DNA from: Epiperipatus broadwayi
Lineage: Eukaryota > Onychophora > Udeonychophora > Euonychophora > Peripatidae
Length of the DNA: 64,000 nucleotides
Assembly (NCBI GenBank): GCA_028023455.1
Contig: JAQFVV010000013.1
Location: forward strand, 3,600,001-3,664,000
Direction of reading: 5' to 3'
Part shown: positions 35,796 through 49,083 of the stretch, in pieces
How positions within the stretch are numbered: position 1 is the stretch's first letter
Layout of the letters: every line of letters starts with the position of its first letter
The notes under the pieces: model-generated
Database searches by the model: none
What the model was told of the DNA's origin: nothing
The model's input: the letters and a program-made list of their open reading frames with translations, nothing else
Translations under genes and position numbers: made by a program

Positions 35796-37430
35796 ATTGG
35801 TTAGAATTTTAACTCCTTTCAAAACAAAAAAGGTTTTCTTTTCATGTGGAAATTGTCAGTAAATATGTAAAGTTAGATAAAATAATGATACAATATTTGT
35901 TTTAAAACACAAAATGTGCACATGTTAAAAATATTTAATGTGAAATATTCAAGTGTTAGAAGTAAGAAGTGACATATAAACATTAGACTTTTAAGTTAAA
36001 TAAAAGATTTATTTTAAAATTTGATAGAGTTAATTTATACATAAATTAACTCTTGCATTAATTACCATGAGTTAGATTTTATATGTGTTAGAATTTATAA
36101 TTTAAATACAGTTGTTAGATCATTGTTGAATGGTTAAAATATACATCTATATATTGAATTTATTCAGTTTTTATTTGTAAATTCATGGTCAGATTCAAAA
36201 GAGACTACCTCACACAATAAAGTAGAATTATTGTTAAATTTGAGGTCAACTTCAAAAGTATTACCTCAGTTAGTTACATTGAGTTATTGTTAAACTGGGA
36301 TTTGGACCTAATGTGACCACTCCCTAGAATTATCATTGTAACGAATATATATTGATTATAATAATCCCAGCAATGAGGAGGAAGATTTTTAACTATTTCC
36401 ACAATATTAACAATGCAGAGAAACTTTGGAACTAAAAAAGGAAGAATACAAATAATAGATAAATAATAATTAAATATAGCACTCAATTTTTTTCAGCTGG
36501 AGAATCAATTAACATCCTAGAATGCTCAAAAATTAACTTTTATTATCCTTTAACATACTGACAAGTTCCACCATCAGTCTATTTACTTTCATAAATTATT
36601 TCTAAGACAATCTTGTAAATATACTAGAATAAGTTCTTTAAGCCTGATTACATTAAGAATGCACATTCATGTAGTATAAATTACTAGGATAATAAAGTAT
36701 AATACTGAACCTTTTTTAATGATTAAAAACAAATTGAGATACAGTTCATTAAATTTAATTTTTTTTAAACCATATATTACATTACACTTAATAAACATAA
36801 ATGAAATAAAAAAAACTGACCATATTCCATAAATCTATTTTCAAAACATAAATTTAGATGTTCTATCCAGTTCTATACAGTTTAGCATAGAGATATCATA
36901 ACAGATTTGAGTAATAAACTTTAAAGCAGTTGTCTTCATACAGATTTTGAGAAGTGAAGATTCCTAAATTGAAGTTCCACTTGCAATTTTGGCATATGAA
37001 GAATCATGTGATTTTCTGAACATTAAACATTGGGTTAATATTAATGCTACCATGAATGCATTGAAACAAATGTTTAAGACTGTTAAATTTCTTATATAAA
37101 ACATAGTTAGTAAATATAAATTGTAAGGATGGAAGGAACTAAACTAATTTAAAAAGAGATAGGAAACAAAAAATGAAATATTTCTCTATAAAATAGTCAT
37201 ACAAACTTAGATAATTTATTAATAATTGTTTTTCTCTTCACCAATAAAAATTGTAATTATACATATGCGATTTTTTCACATGTGTTAGTGAAACTGTAAT
37301 TATACTATAATGTTTAATATGTTTGCTCAGCGCTTTTGAGATTTAGTATTCTAATCTCATACTCATAGCTTTACGAATAAAGACTGTTGTAATTTATTGT
37401 ACACATATGCAAATGAGCTTGAATTTTTAA

Positions 37431-37751
37431 TTAGTTAGTCCATTGTTTGGAGAGAGCAAAGCATGCCTCTCTTCTATTAATGACATTGAGATCATTTGCT
37501 ATATAAAAAGCTTCTTTGGCCTTTCTTTTGGCATCACTCTTCTCTGTGTAAATTATTTGGACAGAACTGGGTTCGAATACATGGTCTGTAACTGCTTGGT
37601 GGCCTGAGAAGATTGATGTCCCTTCATTTTTATTTTTAACCCTATTGCATGCATACCTGTATTGGTAAATTATTGTGTTGATGTTAGCCAGAGTCTCACT
37701 GTAGTAAGATGCCTGGCAGCCTAATTGAGGGCATGCTATTTTATAGACCAC
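37431..37751 (-). pseudogene. GIY-YIG endonuclease of a Penelope-like element (left arm, truncated)
   Basis: Open for 106 codons from VYKIACPQLGCQASYY to the natural stop after SKQWTN. Compared with the right arm it has YYSET instead of YYGET and NTIIYQ instead of NTRIYQ. It has therefore lost the conserved G of the YIG motif and the catalytic arginine. K-R-K-A-K-E-A (catalytic E) and INRREA remain. It is N-terminally cut off at the palindrome junction (about 37818) and cannot be functional. Confidence 0.75.
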
Positions 37752-37782
37752 ATGAAGGGCTTGATCTTTTTCTATTTTATCT

Positions 37783-38538
37783 TTGGAATTATTTATTAGT
37801 CAGTTGGGGTTAGGTATTCTGAAACTGCACATAAGAGGTTACACAAGTCCAAAGTCTAATACCCCCATCACATATAAATGGGCAAGTATAAATGATTTCC
37901 TATTCAGAAATCACCATTTATGTAAATACACAGTGGATATGAAAAACAATATCTATAAATATATAAATGAAATGACCAACATAAGCTTTAAACCCAGTAC
38001 TGTCCATCAGACAATAAAAACATTTTATAGAAAACTCAATAATAAACAGCCTAAAGACAATATGAAATACTTAACTATTCCATTTATACCTACTGTAACT
38101 TCAAAAATTACTAAAAAAATGACTAATGATTTCAAATTTAGCTTCAGAACATCTCCTAACACTAACCGACTAATAAATAATTCCAAAGATAAAATAGAAA
38201 AAGATCAAGCCCCTCATGTGGTCTATAAAATAGCATGCCCTCAATTAGGCTGCCAGGCATCTTACTACGGTGAGACTCGGGCTAACATCAACACAAGAAT
38301 TTACCAACACAGGTATGCATACAACAGGGTTAAAAATAAAAATGAAGGAACATCAATCTTCTGGGACCACCAAGCAGCTACAGGCCATGTATTCAAACCC
38401 AGTTCTGCCCAAATAATTTGCACAGAGAAGAGTGATGCCAAAAGAAAGGTCAAAGAAGCTTTTTACATAGCAAATGATCTCAGTGCCATTAATAGAAGAG
38501 AGGCATGCTTTGCTCTCTCCAAACAATGGACTAACTAA
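37783..38538 (+). CDS. Penelope-like element C-terminal region with GIY-YIG endonuclease (partial)
   Basis: An open frame of 251 codons. The first dozen residues are antisense of the left arm, so genuine element sequence starts near residue 13. Residues about 13-110 fit the region after the RT core. Residues 95-140 (YLTIPFIPTVTSKI, RTSPNTNRLINNSKDK) match the linker PLEs have before the endonuclease. Residues 145-251 are a GIY-YIG nuclease: VVYKIACPQ (GIY position), C-x4-C, YYGET (YIG position), NTRIYQH with the catalytic R, two H that may complete a zinc site, KRKVKEAFYI with the catalytic E, then INRREA. All catalytic residues look intact. No RT core and no proper start are present, so this is a 5'-truncated copy. 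Confidence 0.75.
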   Translation: MELFISQLGLGILKLHIRGYTSPKSNTPITYKWASINDFLFRNHHLCKYTVDMKNNIYKYINEMTNISFKPSTVHQTIKTFYRKLNNKQPKDNMKYLTIPFIPTVTSKITKKMTNDFKFSFRTSPNTNRLINNSKDKIEKDQAPHVVYKIACPQLGCQASYYGETRANINTRIYQHRYAYNRVKNKNEGTSIFWDHQAATGHVFKPSSAQIICTEKSDAKRKVKEAFYIANDLSAINRREACFALSKQWTN

Positions 38539-38725
38539 TTAAAAATTCAAGCTCATTTGCATATGTGTACAATAAATTACAGCAGTCTTCATTCGTAAAG
38601 CTATGAGTATGAGATTAAAATACTAAATCTTGAAAGTGCTAAGCAGGTATATTGAACATTATAGTATAATTACAGCTTCATTAATGCATGCGAAAAAATT
38701 GCATATGTATAATTATAATTTACTA

Positions 38726-40069
38726 TTATGATCAACTGCTGAAATGAATGTTAAACCAAAAACTAAAAAGTCTAAACTGTAAAATGATAGACCACAATAT
38801 GTATATTCTATCTGTATATTCATATGGCTACATGCATATCTTTAATATATGTAATTGCATTTACAAATGCATGCATATATTACATGTGAACTTTTTAAAT
38901 TGATGATTAAAAGAAAAAGTTAACAGAATAAACTTTTTAAGAATGTTTTAAAATTATTTTTATGTGGTTTATTCCTCCCATAATTTTTGTTCTTTGCAAA
39001 TATTCCAATAAATTTCTGCTTAACCTGATTATAACTCCCCCCTCCCACATATTTCCTCATATTTCCTTTTTTTTACAGCCATATAATTTAAATGAAAGCT
39101 ATAAAAAGAGCTGCCCAAATGATTAGGGAGACTTTTCCATTTCTTAAAATTTGGTTATCATAAATTTATATTTCCTAATTTTCTTTAAAAAGTAAAAAAT
39201 TATACATCAATGAAATTATTTTTTATCTTGTTATACATCAAATAAGTCGCTAAAGAATTTACATAGATCCCAAATTTTAATGTTACCAATGTAATATAAG
39301 TAAATATATTCATATCTACTATCAATGTGAAAGAGAAAATGGCTCATTTAGAAATTGACATCAGTAAGCAATAGAATAGTCACAAATTATGCTACATTTT
39401 ATTCCAAGCCATCCTTGCATATTACTAGTGTACAGTACTTTTCAACATATATATAACACAGATACTTTTATATGTATAATATGCATACATAAATTAAGAT
39501 TATAGGGTAAACCATTTTAAAAATAATATTAATAATAAATTGAGGGACACATTTACATATATTTTATTGAGTGTGTGTTCATTCATAACAAAATAACTGA
39601 CTTTTGTTGCTATTAAATATGCTCTGGACAATATTCTTTTTTTTTTCAATAACTTTTTCCTCTTATAGAAATATAATAGTCATCTTGTTATCAGAATATT
39701 TAAATCCAAATCCACTTTTAGTATGTGTTATTTTATTTTAGCAATATGTTCAGAAATTGTTTTATTATGCAAAATGCTGCCCATTGATCATAATAAATAA
39801 AGAATAAAATGTATGTGCTTTCAACATAAAATGAAGAAATTTTATTTATTTATATTTTTAATGCAATTGCACATGCTGCTCAGAAAAGAAAAATGGCTGC
39901 TCAGACATAATAAGATTTATGAAATTTTAATTTTGTTGTTGTTGTTTATTTACATTTTTGTTTGTGTACATTTTTCTTTGGATAGCATATAACTTATGTC
40001 ATGTAGATAGATCCAGTGTATTTTCCATCTCCATTGTATTCTTTTATATTATGAATTCTGTATTCTATT
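38726..40069. other. AT-rich intergenic DNA
   Basis: No gene, RNA or repeat recognised. Confidence 0.6.
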
Positions 40070-41010
40070 TTAAAGATAAAAATGTATGAATATGTCTCTA
40101 AAATCCTTTATAAATTAATTTGCTATGTTTTCTATGTATCATTCTATTTTTTAATTAAAAGTTAATATTTATGTATTTATTACAAACTTTTAGTAAAAAA
40201 TATTAAGTTACCATGGTTGCTTTATTCTACATGTAGATATTAATAATTACATACCAATAAATCTCGAAGTTAAAAAATGTATGCCTATTATAAACTTTTC
40301 TTAAAAATCATTAAGTTTGCTATATTTGATTTACTCTTCACATTACGTTTTAATAATTACTTATCAATAAATTTAAAAGTTAAAATTATATGTGTTTACG
40401 TATCCACATTTGCCACAAATTATTAAGTTTGCCATATATAATAGCTTTTGAATTTAATGACCAAATATTTAAAATTTCACATAGCCAAGACATCACATGA
40501 CCTTAGCTTACACACTATTATTTATGAGCATATTCTTCTATTCTCACTACTTTTATATAATGTTCAAAAAAATCCACAAAGTTTTTCATTGATGGAAGCC
40601 ACGAGTTAGAAACTAGTCTGGGAATATTTGGATAGAATAGAATTGGATAAGGAATTATTAAGCACTATTAATTAGCATCTATTGTTTATTAAAGCTTACA
40701 TTAAATAGCATAAAAATAATGAGAGTAGAAGAATGTCTAAAGTTAAATATTTATGTTTATCATAAATATTTATTACAAATTATTAAGTTTGTCATATTTG
40801 TTCTATTCTTTACATTGCATTTTCATAATTACTTATCAATAAATTAAAAATATATGTGTATTATGAATTTCTCTACTTCAAATTATAGATCTACAATGTT
40901 TAATTTGTTCTTTATACTGTTTTAATAATTACCTGCTATGAAATTTTAAGTTAAAATATACTTATTTCTTCACTAACTTTTATTACAAAGTATAAATTGA
41001 TCATAGTTTG
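40070..41010. repeat. Degenerate minisatellite of about 105-125 bp, interrupted
   Basis: A theme recurs near 40175, 40290, 40413, 40770, 40877 and 40980: ATTACAAATTATTAAGTTTG, then a T-rich stretch, TAATAATTACTTATCAATAA and AAAGTTAAAATATATGTG. Units differ by substitutions and small indels. The array is broken between about 40460 and 40730 by unrelated sequence containing a family 1 ribozyme relic. Confidence 0.65.
40571..40634 (+). ncRNA. Solo hammerhead relic of family 1
   Basis: ATCCACAAAG, then TTGATGG, GAAGCCACGAGTTAGAAACTAGTCTGGGAA in outline (GAAACTAGTC intact) and ATTTGGATAG. It aligns over its whole length with the ribozyme at 20197-20256. CTGATGA is damaged. It shows the family is dispersed beyond the two full insertions. 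Confidence 0.45.
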
Positions 41011-44000
41011 CTATATATCTTCACAGAAACTCCATGAAGTTTGAAAAATATTAAGGTTAATTTACAAGGAAGAAAAACCACATAATCCTCATTCTTGACC
41101 AATTTATTTTATTATAAATATTTAGTCTTTATCATTCTTATTTCATGTAATCCATTCATTGAAGTTTAAACATTTGAATTTTTATTGATCTGTTTAATTA
41201 GCCTTCATTATATCTATTAGTCAGGAATATCATCATTATTAATGAAATTAACTAAATAACTCTTCAATGTTTATGTTGTTCTGAATAATTGACTGTTTAT
41301 CTAGAAATCTCTTATTTTCTACTCAACCACATAAATGTCCATAAATCAGTCAAAGAAACTGTTAGTGAATAACCATTTGGTGATTGTATTAAAATGTGTT
41401 TCTTCTAACCATTTGCCATCCTGAAAGTGGTCTATCTGCAGTTTGGCTATATAAAGGAAAGAAAAAGAGCCCAATGCAATTCAAATATTCTTTAATGTGC
41501 TTTGTTATATGTCTTTCTTTGAAAAAAGTTCCCAACAAAAAGAAATATAATTGTTACTTTTATAAGTTAAAAATAGAATGCAATGTTGTTGTTTTTTTAA
41601 TTAAGATATCAATAACTTATAGTTCATTTTGAATATTCACCTTTCAGCAAAGAAATTAAATATAAATAATAAAGAGGAAGCTTTTCAAAGTATTTTCGTT
41701 ATTTATTTATTTCCTTTATTTAGTGTATGGTATCAGCAAATTATAACTCAACACCAATAGTTCTGAACCAATTACTTCAAGCTTTGTGGAGCAAAGAGAC
41801 CAATAGCCTGGTAAATTGAATACTCCCTGTAAATATATACTATAGTTTGTGGTCTTCCACATTGACAGTTTTGAGAATCTATAAATCTCCATTTATTCAA
41901 TATATAATAACATCTACCCCAGCCTCTTCTTATTCATTAATTTTCAACCAGAATTTTCTTGGAAGGTAAAAACCAGGTACTCAGAGAGTAGAACCAAAAT
42001 ATACGAGACTTCCTGGTCAAAAGAATATTTTAGAACATAAAATTATTAGTATTAATTTGTTTTGAAACTCAAGAATGTATGAAAATTGAATGCTGTAAAA
42101 GCCATGCATTTGGATGAATTATAGTTTGCTAAAACTTACTGGCATTTTATTAATATTTGCTATATCTTATTATTTAAAAAATATGGATATAATGTATCCA
42201 GTATTACATATATTTAAAATATAAGTGCTTGCTTTATATTCACAGAAATATGTATACCTCTCAGAACATTGTTATATTTATTATTATTACATGGTAGTCA
42301 GACCTTTGTATTCATTAACTTATTTGAAAGAAAATAAATGCTTCTTTTAGTAATGTTTCAATTCATATTTTATCTGCGTTCCTTGATATTTAAAATATTG
42401 AATATTGAGCTTTTCATATTTGGATTTATTACACCCTTAAATGGAATAGTGAGACAATTATTTAGAATCCAGTGTTTCATTTAATGGAAGTGTTTTGATT
42501 ATATGATTGTTGTTCATAATATTTAGAATATGCTTATAATATAAATCTGTTCAAGTTTTGCATATCTTTATCCAGTTTAATACTTACTATTATATCCAAA
42601 CACATGTTTTGTGCAGACACATACATATCCAAGTATGCAATCTTACATTTTGTTTTAGACTGAGGTAAATTTGACATTTATAGATTTAGTAAACTATAAA
42701 TTTGAATATATGAAAGACATAAACTGTGTTTATTTCCAGAAATGATTTTGTTAATGGCACTTGAATCCAGTCTTAGTTTGTTAATCATACTTTAGATATC
42801 CAGTGTTTTATTTCAATTATGATGAATTTTTTTGAAAAGTTACATAAATGCTACTCAATGATTTATTTCTGATAAAAGTTTGAATAATATATTTCTTTTA
42901 ATTATTACAAATAAATTTATATCTATAAATTGGAAAATTTATTTATTAGATATCATTGTCTTATGAGTTTCAATTACTTACTTGTATAAGTGTTGAATTA
43001 TCTGTATGGTATCATAATGAATTATGAGTTTGAACTTGGCACTGATACACATTTATATTATTTAATGAGTGTTATCTACACTACATTATTAAATAGTATC
43101 AAGAAATTATTACATTGATGATAAAATTTTATATTATTAAAATATATTAAATTGTTCCTGAAAGAATTTCCCTTACTTTATTAATTATAAAATTATTGTC
43201 AATTACCTTAGTTAACCAAATTTAATATTATATAAATAGTGTTCATGAATAAAGTCTAATGGCTGAGAGTTAGTAAACTCCCCCCTGAATCTCAATTAAA
43301 AGTGTGAATGCACTTTTCTTTGAATTTTTCTAAGTTTACAATTTTCTCTTTCCCACCCTTCATCATGACACACATATAGTTAACTACCATTACAATATAT
43401 ATTGAAACCATAATAATCAATGATCTCTATAGTTGAGGCATGCCAAAAATTTGAAACCACAACATAATGTGTCAAAGTCCATAATGTCAAAATATAGTTG
43501 AGATTTCAGGTTGAGACAGGAAAAGTAGTGTGTCTACTATACCTCACTTGACTTGCAATTATTGTGCATATGAGTTTTATCTATTTCCACACAAACTAAA
43601 CTGTTCTGTAAACCAAAATAATGGAAATAATTTCTCAGAATTCTATAATAATACATGTACTCTTAACTTTATTCTATTTTAACAATAAAATCTTTACAAA
43701 GATATGCTTCATAACTAAACTCTCATTAAGAGTAACTTGACTGTGTTTTAAAAATAAGGCTAGAAAATTAAATGCAAAGTTAACTAGTAATTTATCTCAG
43801 GATTATATAAAATAAGAAAACAAATACATGAATATCAAGTGTGTATGGATTCTACAATATGACAATATAAAAGGGATTTGCATCCTATCCAGTACTTTTA
43901 TGTTTCAGATACCATTAATACAATATATATGTTTAATCCAGATAAATTTTACATGTAAGTATATATTTCAAATATGACCTTTAATATCTTAAATATGCAG

Positions 44001-45240
44001 TGACGATGTATCTTTAATTAATGACAAAAGTGTTGAAAAATTAACAATTATTTTATTGCATAATATAAAATCAATAATAAGACAAATAAGAACAAAAAAT
44101 ATGTAACTCATTTAATAAATATTATTATTTCCAATATTTAATTTGAACTCTGGCTATTTTAAGTGTGTTTTTGGAAAGTATTGTAAAGACATTCACATTA
44201 AATAGAAATAGGTTGTTTACTATTTCAAAATACTCAATTTAAACACTGGGGGATAATAATTATCCTCATCATCAAAGATGTTTTATAGTCATTCTTAATT
44301 AGTTGTTTTACTAACCAATCAACTATTAATCGACCTCATTTACTAAATATTGAAGAAGTTGTCACTCTTTTAAGGGAAGCAAATACAAATCATTGTTTAA
44401 CAGACCTAGATGATACTTATCACATTGGGCTATTGGGCTTATTTACTTTCCTTCAAGATCTGTTCTAGATTAAATTGCAGGCTTAAACATCAGGAGTGCT
44501 ACTCTGATAACACAAATATAATTAAATAATCAGGTTGCCTTGTTACACACTAGATAACAGTGAAAAATTAATACTAACAAGTAAGAGTGATGCATAAAAA
44601 TATTCTTTACAGATTTACTCATCTACATAAGGATGATTAATTCAATTTAACTTTAAGGTTGAATATAGCAGTTTCATTTAAATCACATTTAATAATTTTC
44701 AATCTCAGAAATAATAACATTAAATCAAAAGAAGTATTATCTGTAGCTGAGGATAGTAATATCTGAGACAATTTTATTACATTAATAAACAACAATAACA
44801 TTAATTAACTAAGAAAGATGTGATTATGAGAACAATTCATTTCACTTTTGAAAGATCATCCTTTCTAGAAATCGCATAAAGAGTATTAAATGCCATTTAG
44901 TATGCTTGTTATTATTCCAAGATAATCCATATTTAACACAATCCATTTTTAAGATTACTTATAACTTGGACATTTATTATATTGAATATTTGTTTGGAGA
45001 ACCAACAATGCAGAAATGACACTTAAATATTTCTTCATAATCTATTATCCTTTGAATGTTATTCAAGTATTTAGCATGGATAATCCTTAATGCAATTCCC
45101 TAAACATTGGATATACATTCATAGTTTGTTATATGAAGCAAATTAATTCCTTGAACAGATACTACAATTTTATCTAAAAAATGTAGCATTCAGTATCCCA
45201 TTAATTATTGAAACATCTCAGAAATTGCACAGATAATAAA
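41011..45240. other. AT-rich intergenic DNA
   Basis: About 4.2 kb without a recognisable gene, RNA or repeat. Short open frames (such as 41396-41632) look like chance. Confidence 0.6.
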
Positions 45241-45310
45241 CATCTCAAGAGAACTCACACCTTACATAAAATTTGAGATTCCAGCTAACTGCTGGAAAAT
45301 TACTCTAAAA

Positions 45311-45853
45311 ATGAAATACGATCATAAGCCAGATGAGCTCCCATACAGAATTTTTATGAGATTCATCCTCATCACAATTAGTATTAAAGGTCAACAACCG
45401 CTAAGTTTCAAATGCTCCAGAATAGGGCATATAGCTTCACAATGCAACATCAGTAATTGTGAAAGTTCTGGCAAAATCGATAGACTTGGTCACCTTTGCA
45501 GTACAGCTAAGGAAATGATATCAGGGGCCAGCGTTGCTTCAAAAAATTACACACTCACATCTGATACAGTGGCAATACAACTCTCTAATCTTCTCAATCA
45601 AGAGTCAACCATAACTCTCCCTAATCGAGCATTTAGTACAAATAACAGTTTACCTAACACACATTCACAACAAAGTCACCAATCACAGAATTCAATTTCC
45701 ATTGATGAACCACAGGCACCATTAACAGATTTAAATAACAGTTTTACACAAAGTTCATCTTTCAGCCATAGCCAAGACTCCTCATATAGTAAAAACTACC
45801 CTGAGATGAGTAAAGCAAAACAGCATAATAGAAAATACAGATATCCATCTTGA
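45311..45853 (+). pseudogene. LINE C ORF1, zinc-knuckle RNA-binding protein (5' incomplete)
   Basis: 180 open codons. Residues about 30-70 carry two CCHC-like knuckles. The first reads FKCSRIGHIASQC; its expected leading cysteine is S. The second reads NCESSGKIDRLGHLC and is stretched. The remaining 110 residues are S/N/Q-rich and low complexity, as in other Tx1-type ORF1 tails. The usual RRM-like or coiled N-terminal part is absent upstream of the ATG, so the frame is probably only the 3' portion of ORF1. Such proteins coat element RNA and accompany ORF2p in the particle. The missing cysteine and the truncation make function doubtful. Confidence 0.6.
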
Positions 45854-45952
45854 AAATGACAATAGTAAAAAAATTAAAATATCTGTGATACAAAGCACAC
45901 AACAAAAAGCTTAAGTCGAACTCATCAAACACTGAACATGTCTCACATTAAA

Positions 45953-46816
45953 ATGGCCACAATAAATGTACGAGAGCTTAACTCATATAACAGACTTTCA
46001 TAACTAAATCAATTCTTAAATAATCATGATGCTGATATTTTCATCATAATGGAAACAAAAATCAGCAGAGTAACCAATCCAACCATAATTAACAATCTGC
46101 ATAGCAAATACATATTTACATACCAGCCAAACATCAGACCAGCACAAGACATTGCAGTTTTAATAAACAATCAATTTCCAGTAACAAAACTTAAAATAAT
46201 ACTCTTATCAGTTAATTCAATAATCATCTCTTTTATGTTCCATTCTGAGTTTTACTATATCATAGCAATATATTCATGTCAAAAGGCAAGGGATGTTGTA
46301 GATACCCTACTAGTTGCGCATAACAAAATACTACATAAGCCTGGTACAATTATTATGTGCGGTGATTTTAACTGCAGCTACAATGACTTGCCACTCAACT
46401 TGAAAGTCAAACTCTCGCAACTTGCTCTGCTGCCATTAGCATATCTATATCCAACAAATGCCATTACATTTATGGGTGCACAAGACTCCTCTCCCATATA
46501 TCTATTTTTTAGTTCCCCTATAAACCTAAAAATCTCAATTCACCTAACTACAGTCTCATTTTCTGACCACATCTGTGTAACACTCATGCAAAAATGCCCA
46601 CAAAACAAACAAACTATATATAAATTTTCATATAAGAAACAATTCCCTAGCCAATTCAAACTTACCATAGATAATTTCTGTAATATATTAATAGTAAGCA
46701 ATCATCTACATCAGCTGAAAAATCTCTCTCCAATTGAAAAATGGTCTCAACTAAAAAAAATACTAAACACATGCTGTTCAAATTGTTTATCACACTATAA
46801 CTCAAACAACCCTTAA
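45953..46816 (+). pseudogene. LINE C ORF2, APE-type endonuclease domain
   Basis: The ORF2 start is probably ATG at 45953 (MATINVRELNS), followed by an in-frame TAA at 46001; the frame reopens to 46816. APE-family landmarks are all visible: N in TINVREL, E in IIMETKIS (usual QETH-like position), CGDFNCSYNDL (GDFN motif) about 112 residues after the ATG at 46049, and FSDHICVTL (SDH motif) before the domain end. These residues bind metal and nick target DNA for target-primed reverse transcription. The catalytic set is conserved, but the early stop and the frame change after 46816 separate it from the RT. Confidence 0.75.
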
Positions 46817-48172
46817 AATTATAACAAGGTTTGATGAAGCAAAAGATCTTATCCATAAGGTCCAATGTGAAAACAAACAATTCAGCTATATAACCAGAAC
46901 AACATGGTTTTTAGGCTGAGAAAAATTATACCAAACCTATCAGCACTAACGACAGCCACAATAGATTATGCAAAATTTCCAATCCCACATGTTTGTGACA
47001 TTCCCATTCTATTAAAAGATAATTCACTCCTCTCTGGTACTAATGTTGACAAGGCACTTCTGCACCACTTGAATGTTTCCCTTAAAAAATCTCAGAGCAC
47101 TTCACAGTTATCAACAATGAAACAAACTTCACACAAAATTACTACATATCAAAACAACAAGTTCTTGATGAAATAGTGTATTTAAAACAACCTAGCTCAC
47201 TAGCATATGATCTGATTCCCACTAACATATATAAGCAAGTGGACTACATTATATCTCCATTCCTACAGAAATACTATAATCAACTTTGTTCGAAGGAATA
47301 TCACATCCCTCACTTATCAACAAATATAATATTCTGCATAAGAAAAAACTCTAAAAATTCACATCCAACAGTAAATGATTTGCATCTCATTACATTAGAA
47401 GACACTGATCAGACAAGGTTTGCTAGAATCATACTCAAACAGTTAAATGTCTATGTTTTACCTAAGATTTCCCCTTCACACTTTGCTGTCAAAGGACAAA
47501 AAGCATCTCAAGCAATATTATTAGCACAAGAAACAATACTTTATATCAAACTAACAAACTATGTGGCATGCCAGATAGACTTCAAAGCAGCCTTTGACAT
47601 TGTAGACTGGAACTTCTTATTCTCTGTACTAAATCAAATGCTATCAAATTACACACCTTGCTACAACAATTAAACACTATCTTAACAATAGAACAATTAA
47701 ACTTAAAAATTACATGAGACTCTATCAACCCTTTAAGCCAAGTAGAAGCATCCCACAAGGCTCCCCATTTGTTTCATTACTATTTGTGATATACATAGAC
47801 CCATGATTAAGGACATAGAGCAATGCATTGATGGTATTTTTCTTCCACACCTAGGCACAACTGTCAAGATCATATCTTATGTTGATGATGTTTTGATAAT
47901 ATTCAGGGACCTGCAAAATATACCTATTATACTTCATAAACTGAAGAAATTTGAAACTATAACAGGATCCACGATACAAATCAACAAATCATCCTTATGG
48001 CAAATAGCTACCGATCGCAGTCTTCCCTCACTCTTCACAGGTACATATTCTTTCTTTCTTGGCATACCTATTAACCTTTCAAAAACACAACTAAGTCATC
48101 ACTTAAATCTTTTTGTCATAGACAAATTTAATACAAAAATGAAGTGCTTCAACTCAAAATTGCTCTACCCTA
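46817..48172 (+). pseudogene. LINE C ORF2, reverse transcriptase domain
   Basis: Continues in shifted frames. 46820-46920 reads RFDEAKDLIHKVQCENKQFS and 46904-47172 is another frame. 47176-47673 carries the fingers and palm: LAYDLIPTNIYK, HLITLEDTDQTRFARIIL, SHFAVKGQKASQAILL and motif A, CQIDFKAAFDIVDW. After a frameshift near 47655, 47660-47800 gives motif B, SRSIPQGSPFVSLLFVIYID. From 47803 motif C reads SYVDDVLIIF (YVDD at 47878-47889), then INKSSLWQ. The catalytic aspartates are present. At least two frameshifts break the domain, and it is cut after residues NSKLL by the PLE insertion. Confidence 0.8.
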
Positions 48173-48430
48173 TAATTGTTAATAAAGAAAAAGATATAAA
48201 TTAATATTAAAGTTTATCGGCTTAAGGTTTTCGAGGATCCATGCCTCATATTCATAGCCCTCATAAAATGTATAGTAAAATATATGCAAATATGCAAATA
48301 AGCTAGTATTTCACATATAATTCTTCTCCATTTCTTCTTTCTCCCTCTATATTTTGCTTCTTTTTTTATTGCACTATAAATTCATCTATACTCCTTCAAC
48401 ACTTTAAGCAAATAACTTTATTTATATATT

Positions 48431-48466
48431 TTACAGTTTCGACTGTACTAGCAGTCTTCATCAGAA
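48431..48466 (-). ncRNA. Hammerhead-like motif, left arm of the 48-kb PLE
   Basis: Minus-strand inverted partner of the motif at 48933: CTGATGA, one extra A, stem II GACTG/CAGTC around CTAGTA, then GAAACTGTAAAA. The same reservations about stem I and the bulged A apply. Confidence 0.4.
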
Positions 48467-48928
48467 CTATTGGGTATTTGGGTTTTTGGTCTTATATATG
48501 TAATTAGTTATGATAAAAATGATAATTTTTGATATTAAATTTTAGATTATTGGTTTAATGGGTTTTAAGGGTTTTATTTTTAATGGTTTGATGATAAAAT
48601 TTGAATTGTTTTAATACATTTATTTGTTTGTCAATTTGAAGAATAATTTAAAAATGATTTTAAAATGTTTTGTTATTTTTATTTTTATTGTTAATTTTTA
48701 TTATTAGTTTGTTATTATTATTATATATATATTTTAATATTATATTTTTTGTAGTTTAATTTTTATGTGTTGGGTTTTTGAAAGATTTGGGAGGTTTTTG
48801 GTTGAAAGGGTTTGGATTGAGTTGTTTTTGCTTTATATTATTTTGTTTTATTTTACTTTTATATGGAAATATGAAGAATAATAATTTTGGTTGTATTGAT
48901 ATAATATTTGTCTAATTTTTTATGTTGT

Positions 48929-48975
48929 AGTTCTGATGAAGACTGCTAGTACAGTCGAAACTGTAAAATATATAA
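48929..48975 (+). ncRNA. Hammerhead-like motif, right arm of the 48-kb PLE
   Basis: CTGATGA (48933-48939), a bulged A, stem II GACTG/CAGTC (48941-48945 with 48952-48956), GAAA (48957-48960), then C-T-GTA as a possible minimal stem III and cleavage triplet. Stem I is poor: only two A-T pairs next to the core. So it is hammerhead-like, not a confident ribozyme. In the sense direction of the adjacent endonuclease gene it is antisense. Confidence 0.4.
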
Positions 48976-49083
48976 ATAAAGTTATTTGCTTAAAGTGTTG
49001 AAGGAGTATAGATGAATTTATAGTGCAATAATAAAAGCTAGTATTACGTGGCCCATTTCTTCAAGATTTCGAATCAAGTATCT

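Larger units (their letters stand above)
32896..37239. other. AT-rich DNA with scattered palindromes
   Basis: No gene confidently recognised in 4.3 kb. Contents listed separately: a palindrome at 34038-34067, a possible signal-peptide exon at 34545-34599 and a strong hairpin at 35753-35785. A run of about 21 A ends at 34030. Confidence 0.5.
37240..38725. mobile_element. Penelope-like element 3' end as an inverted dimer
   Basis: The left arm 37240-37818 is the inverted copy of 38141-38725; the unique centre is 37819-38140. Both arms contain the GIY-YIG endonuclease, its stop and about 185 bp of 3' flank with CTCATTTGCATATGTGTACA and CAGTCTTCATTCGTAAAGC. This inverted, 5'-truncated arrangement is what PLEs often leave when they insert. 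The arms are highly similar, so insertion is relatively recent. RT is missing apart from the segment just before the endonuclease. I did not find a convincing target duplication. Confidence 0.8.
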
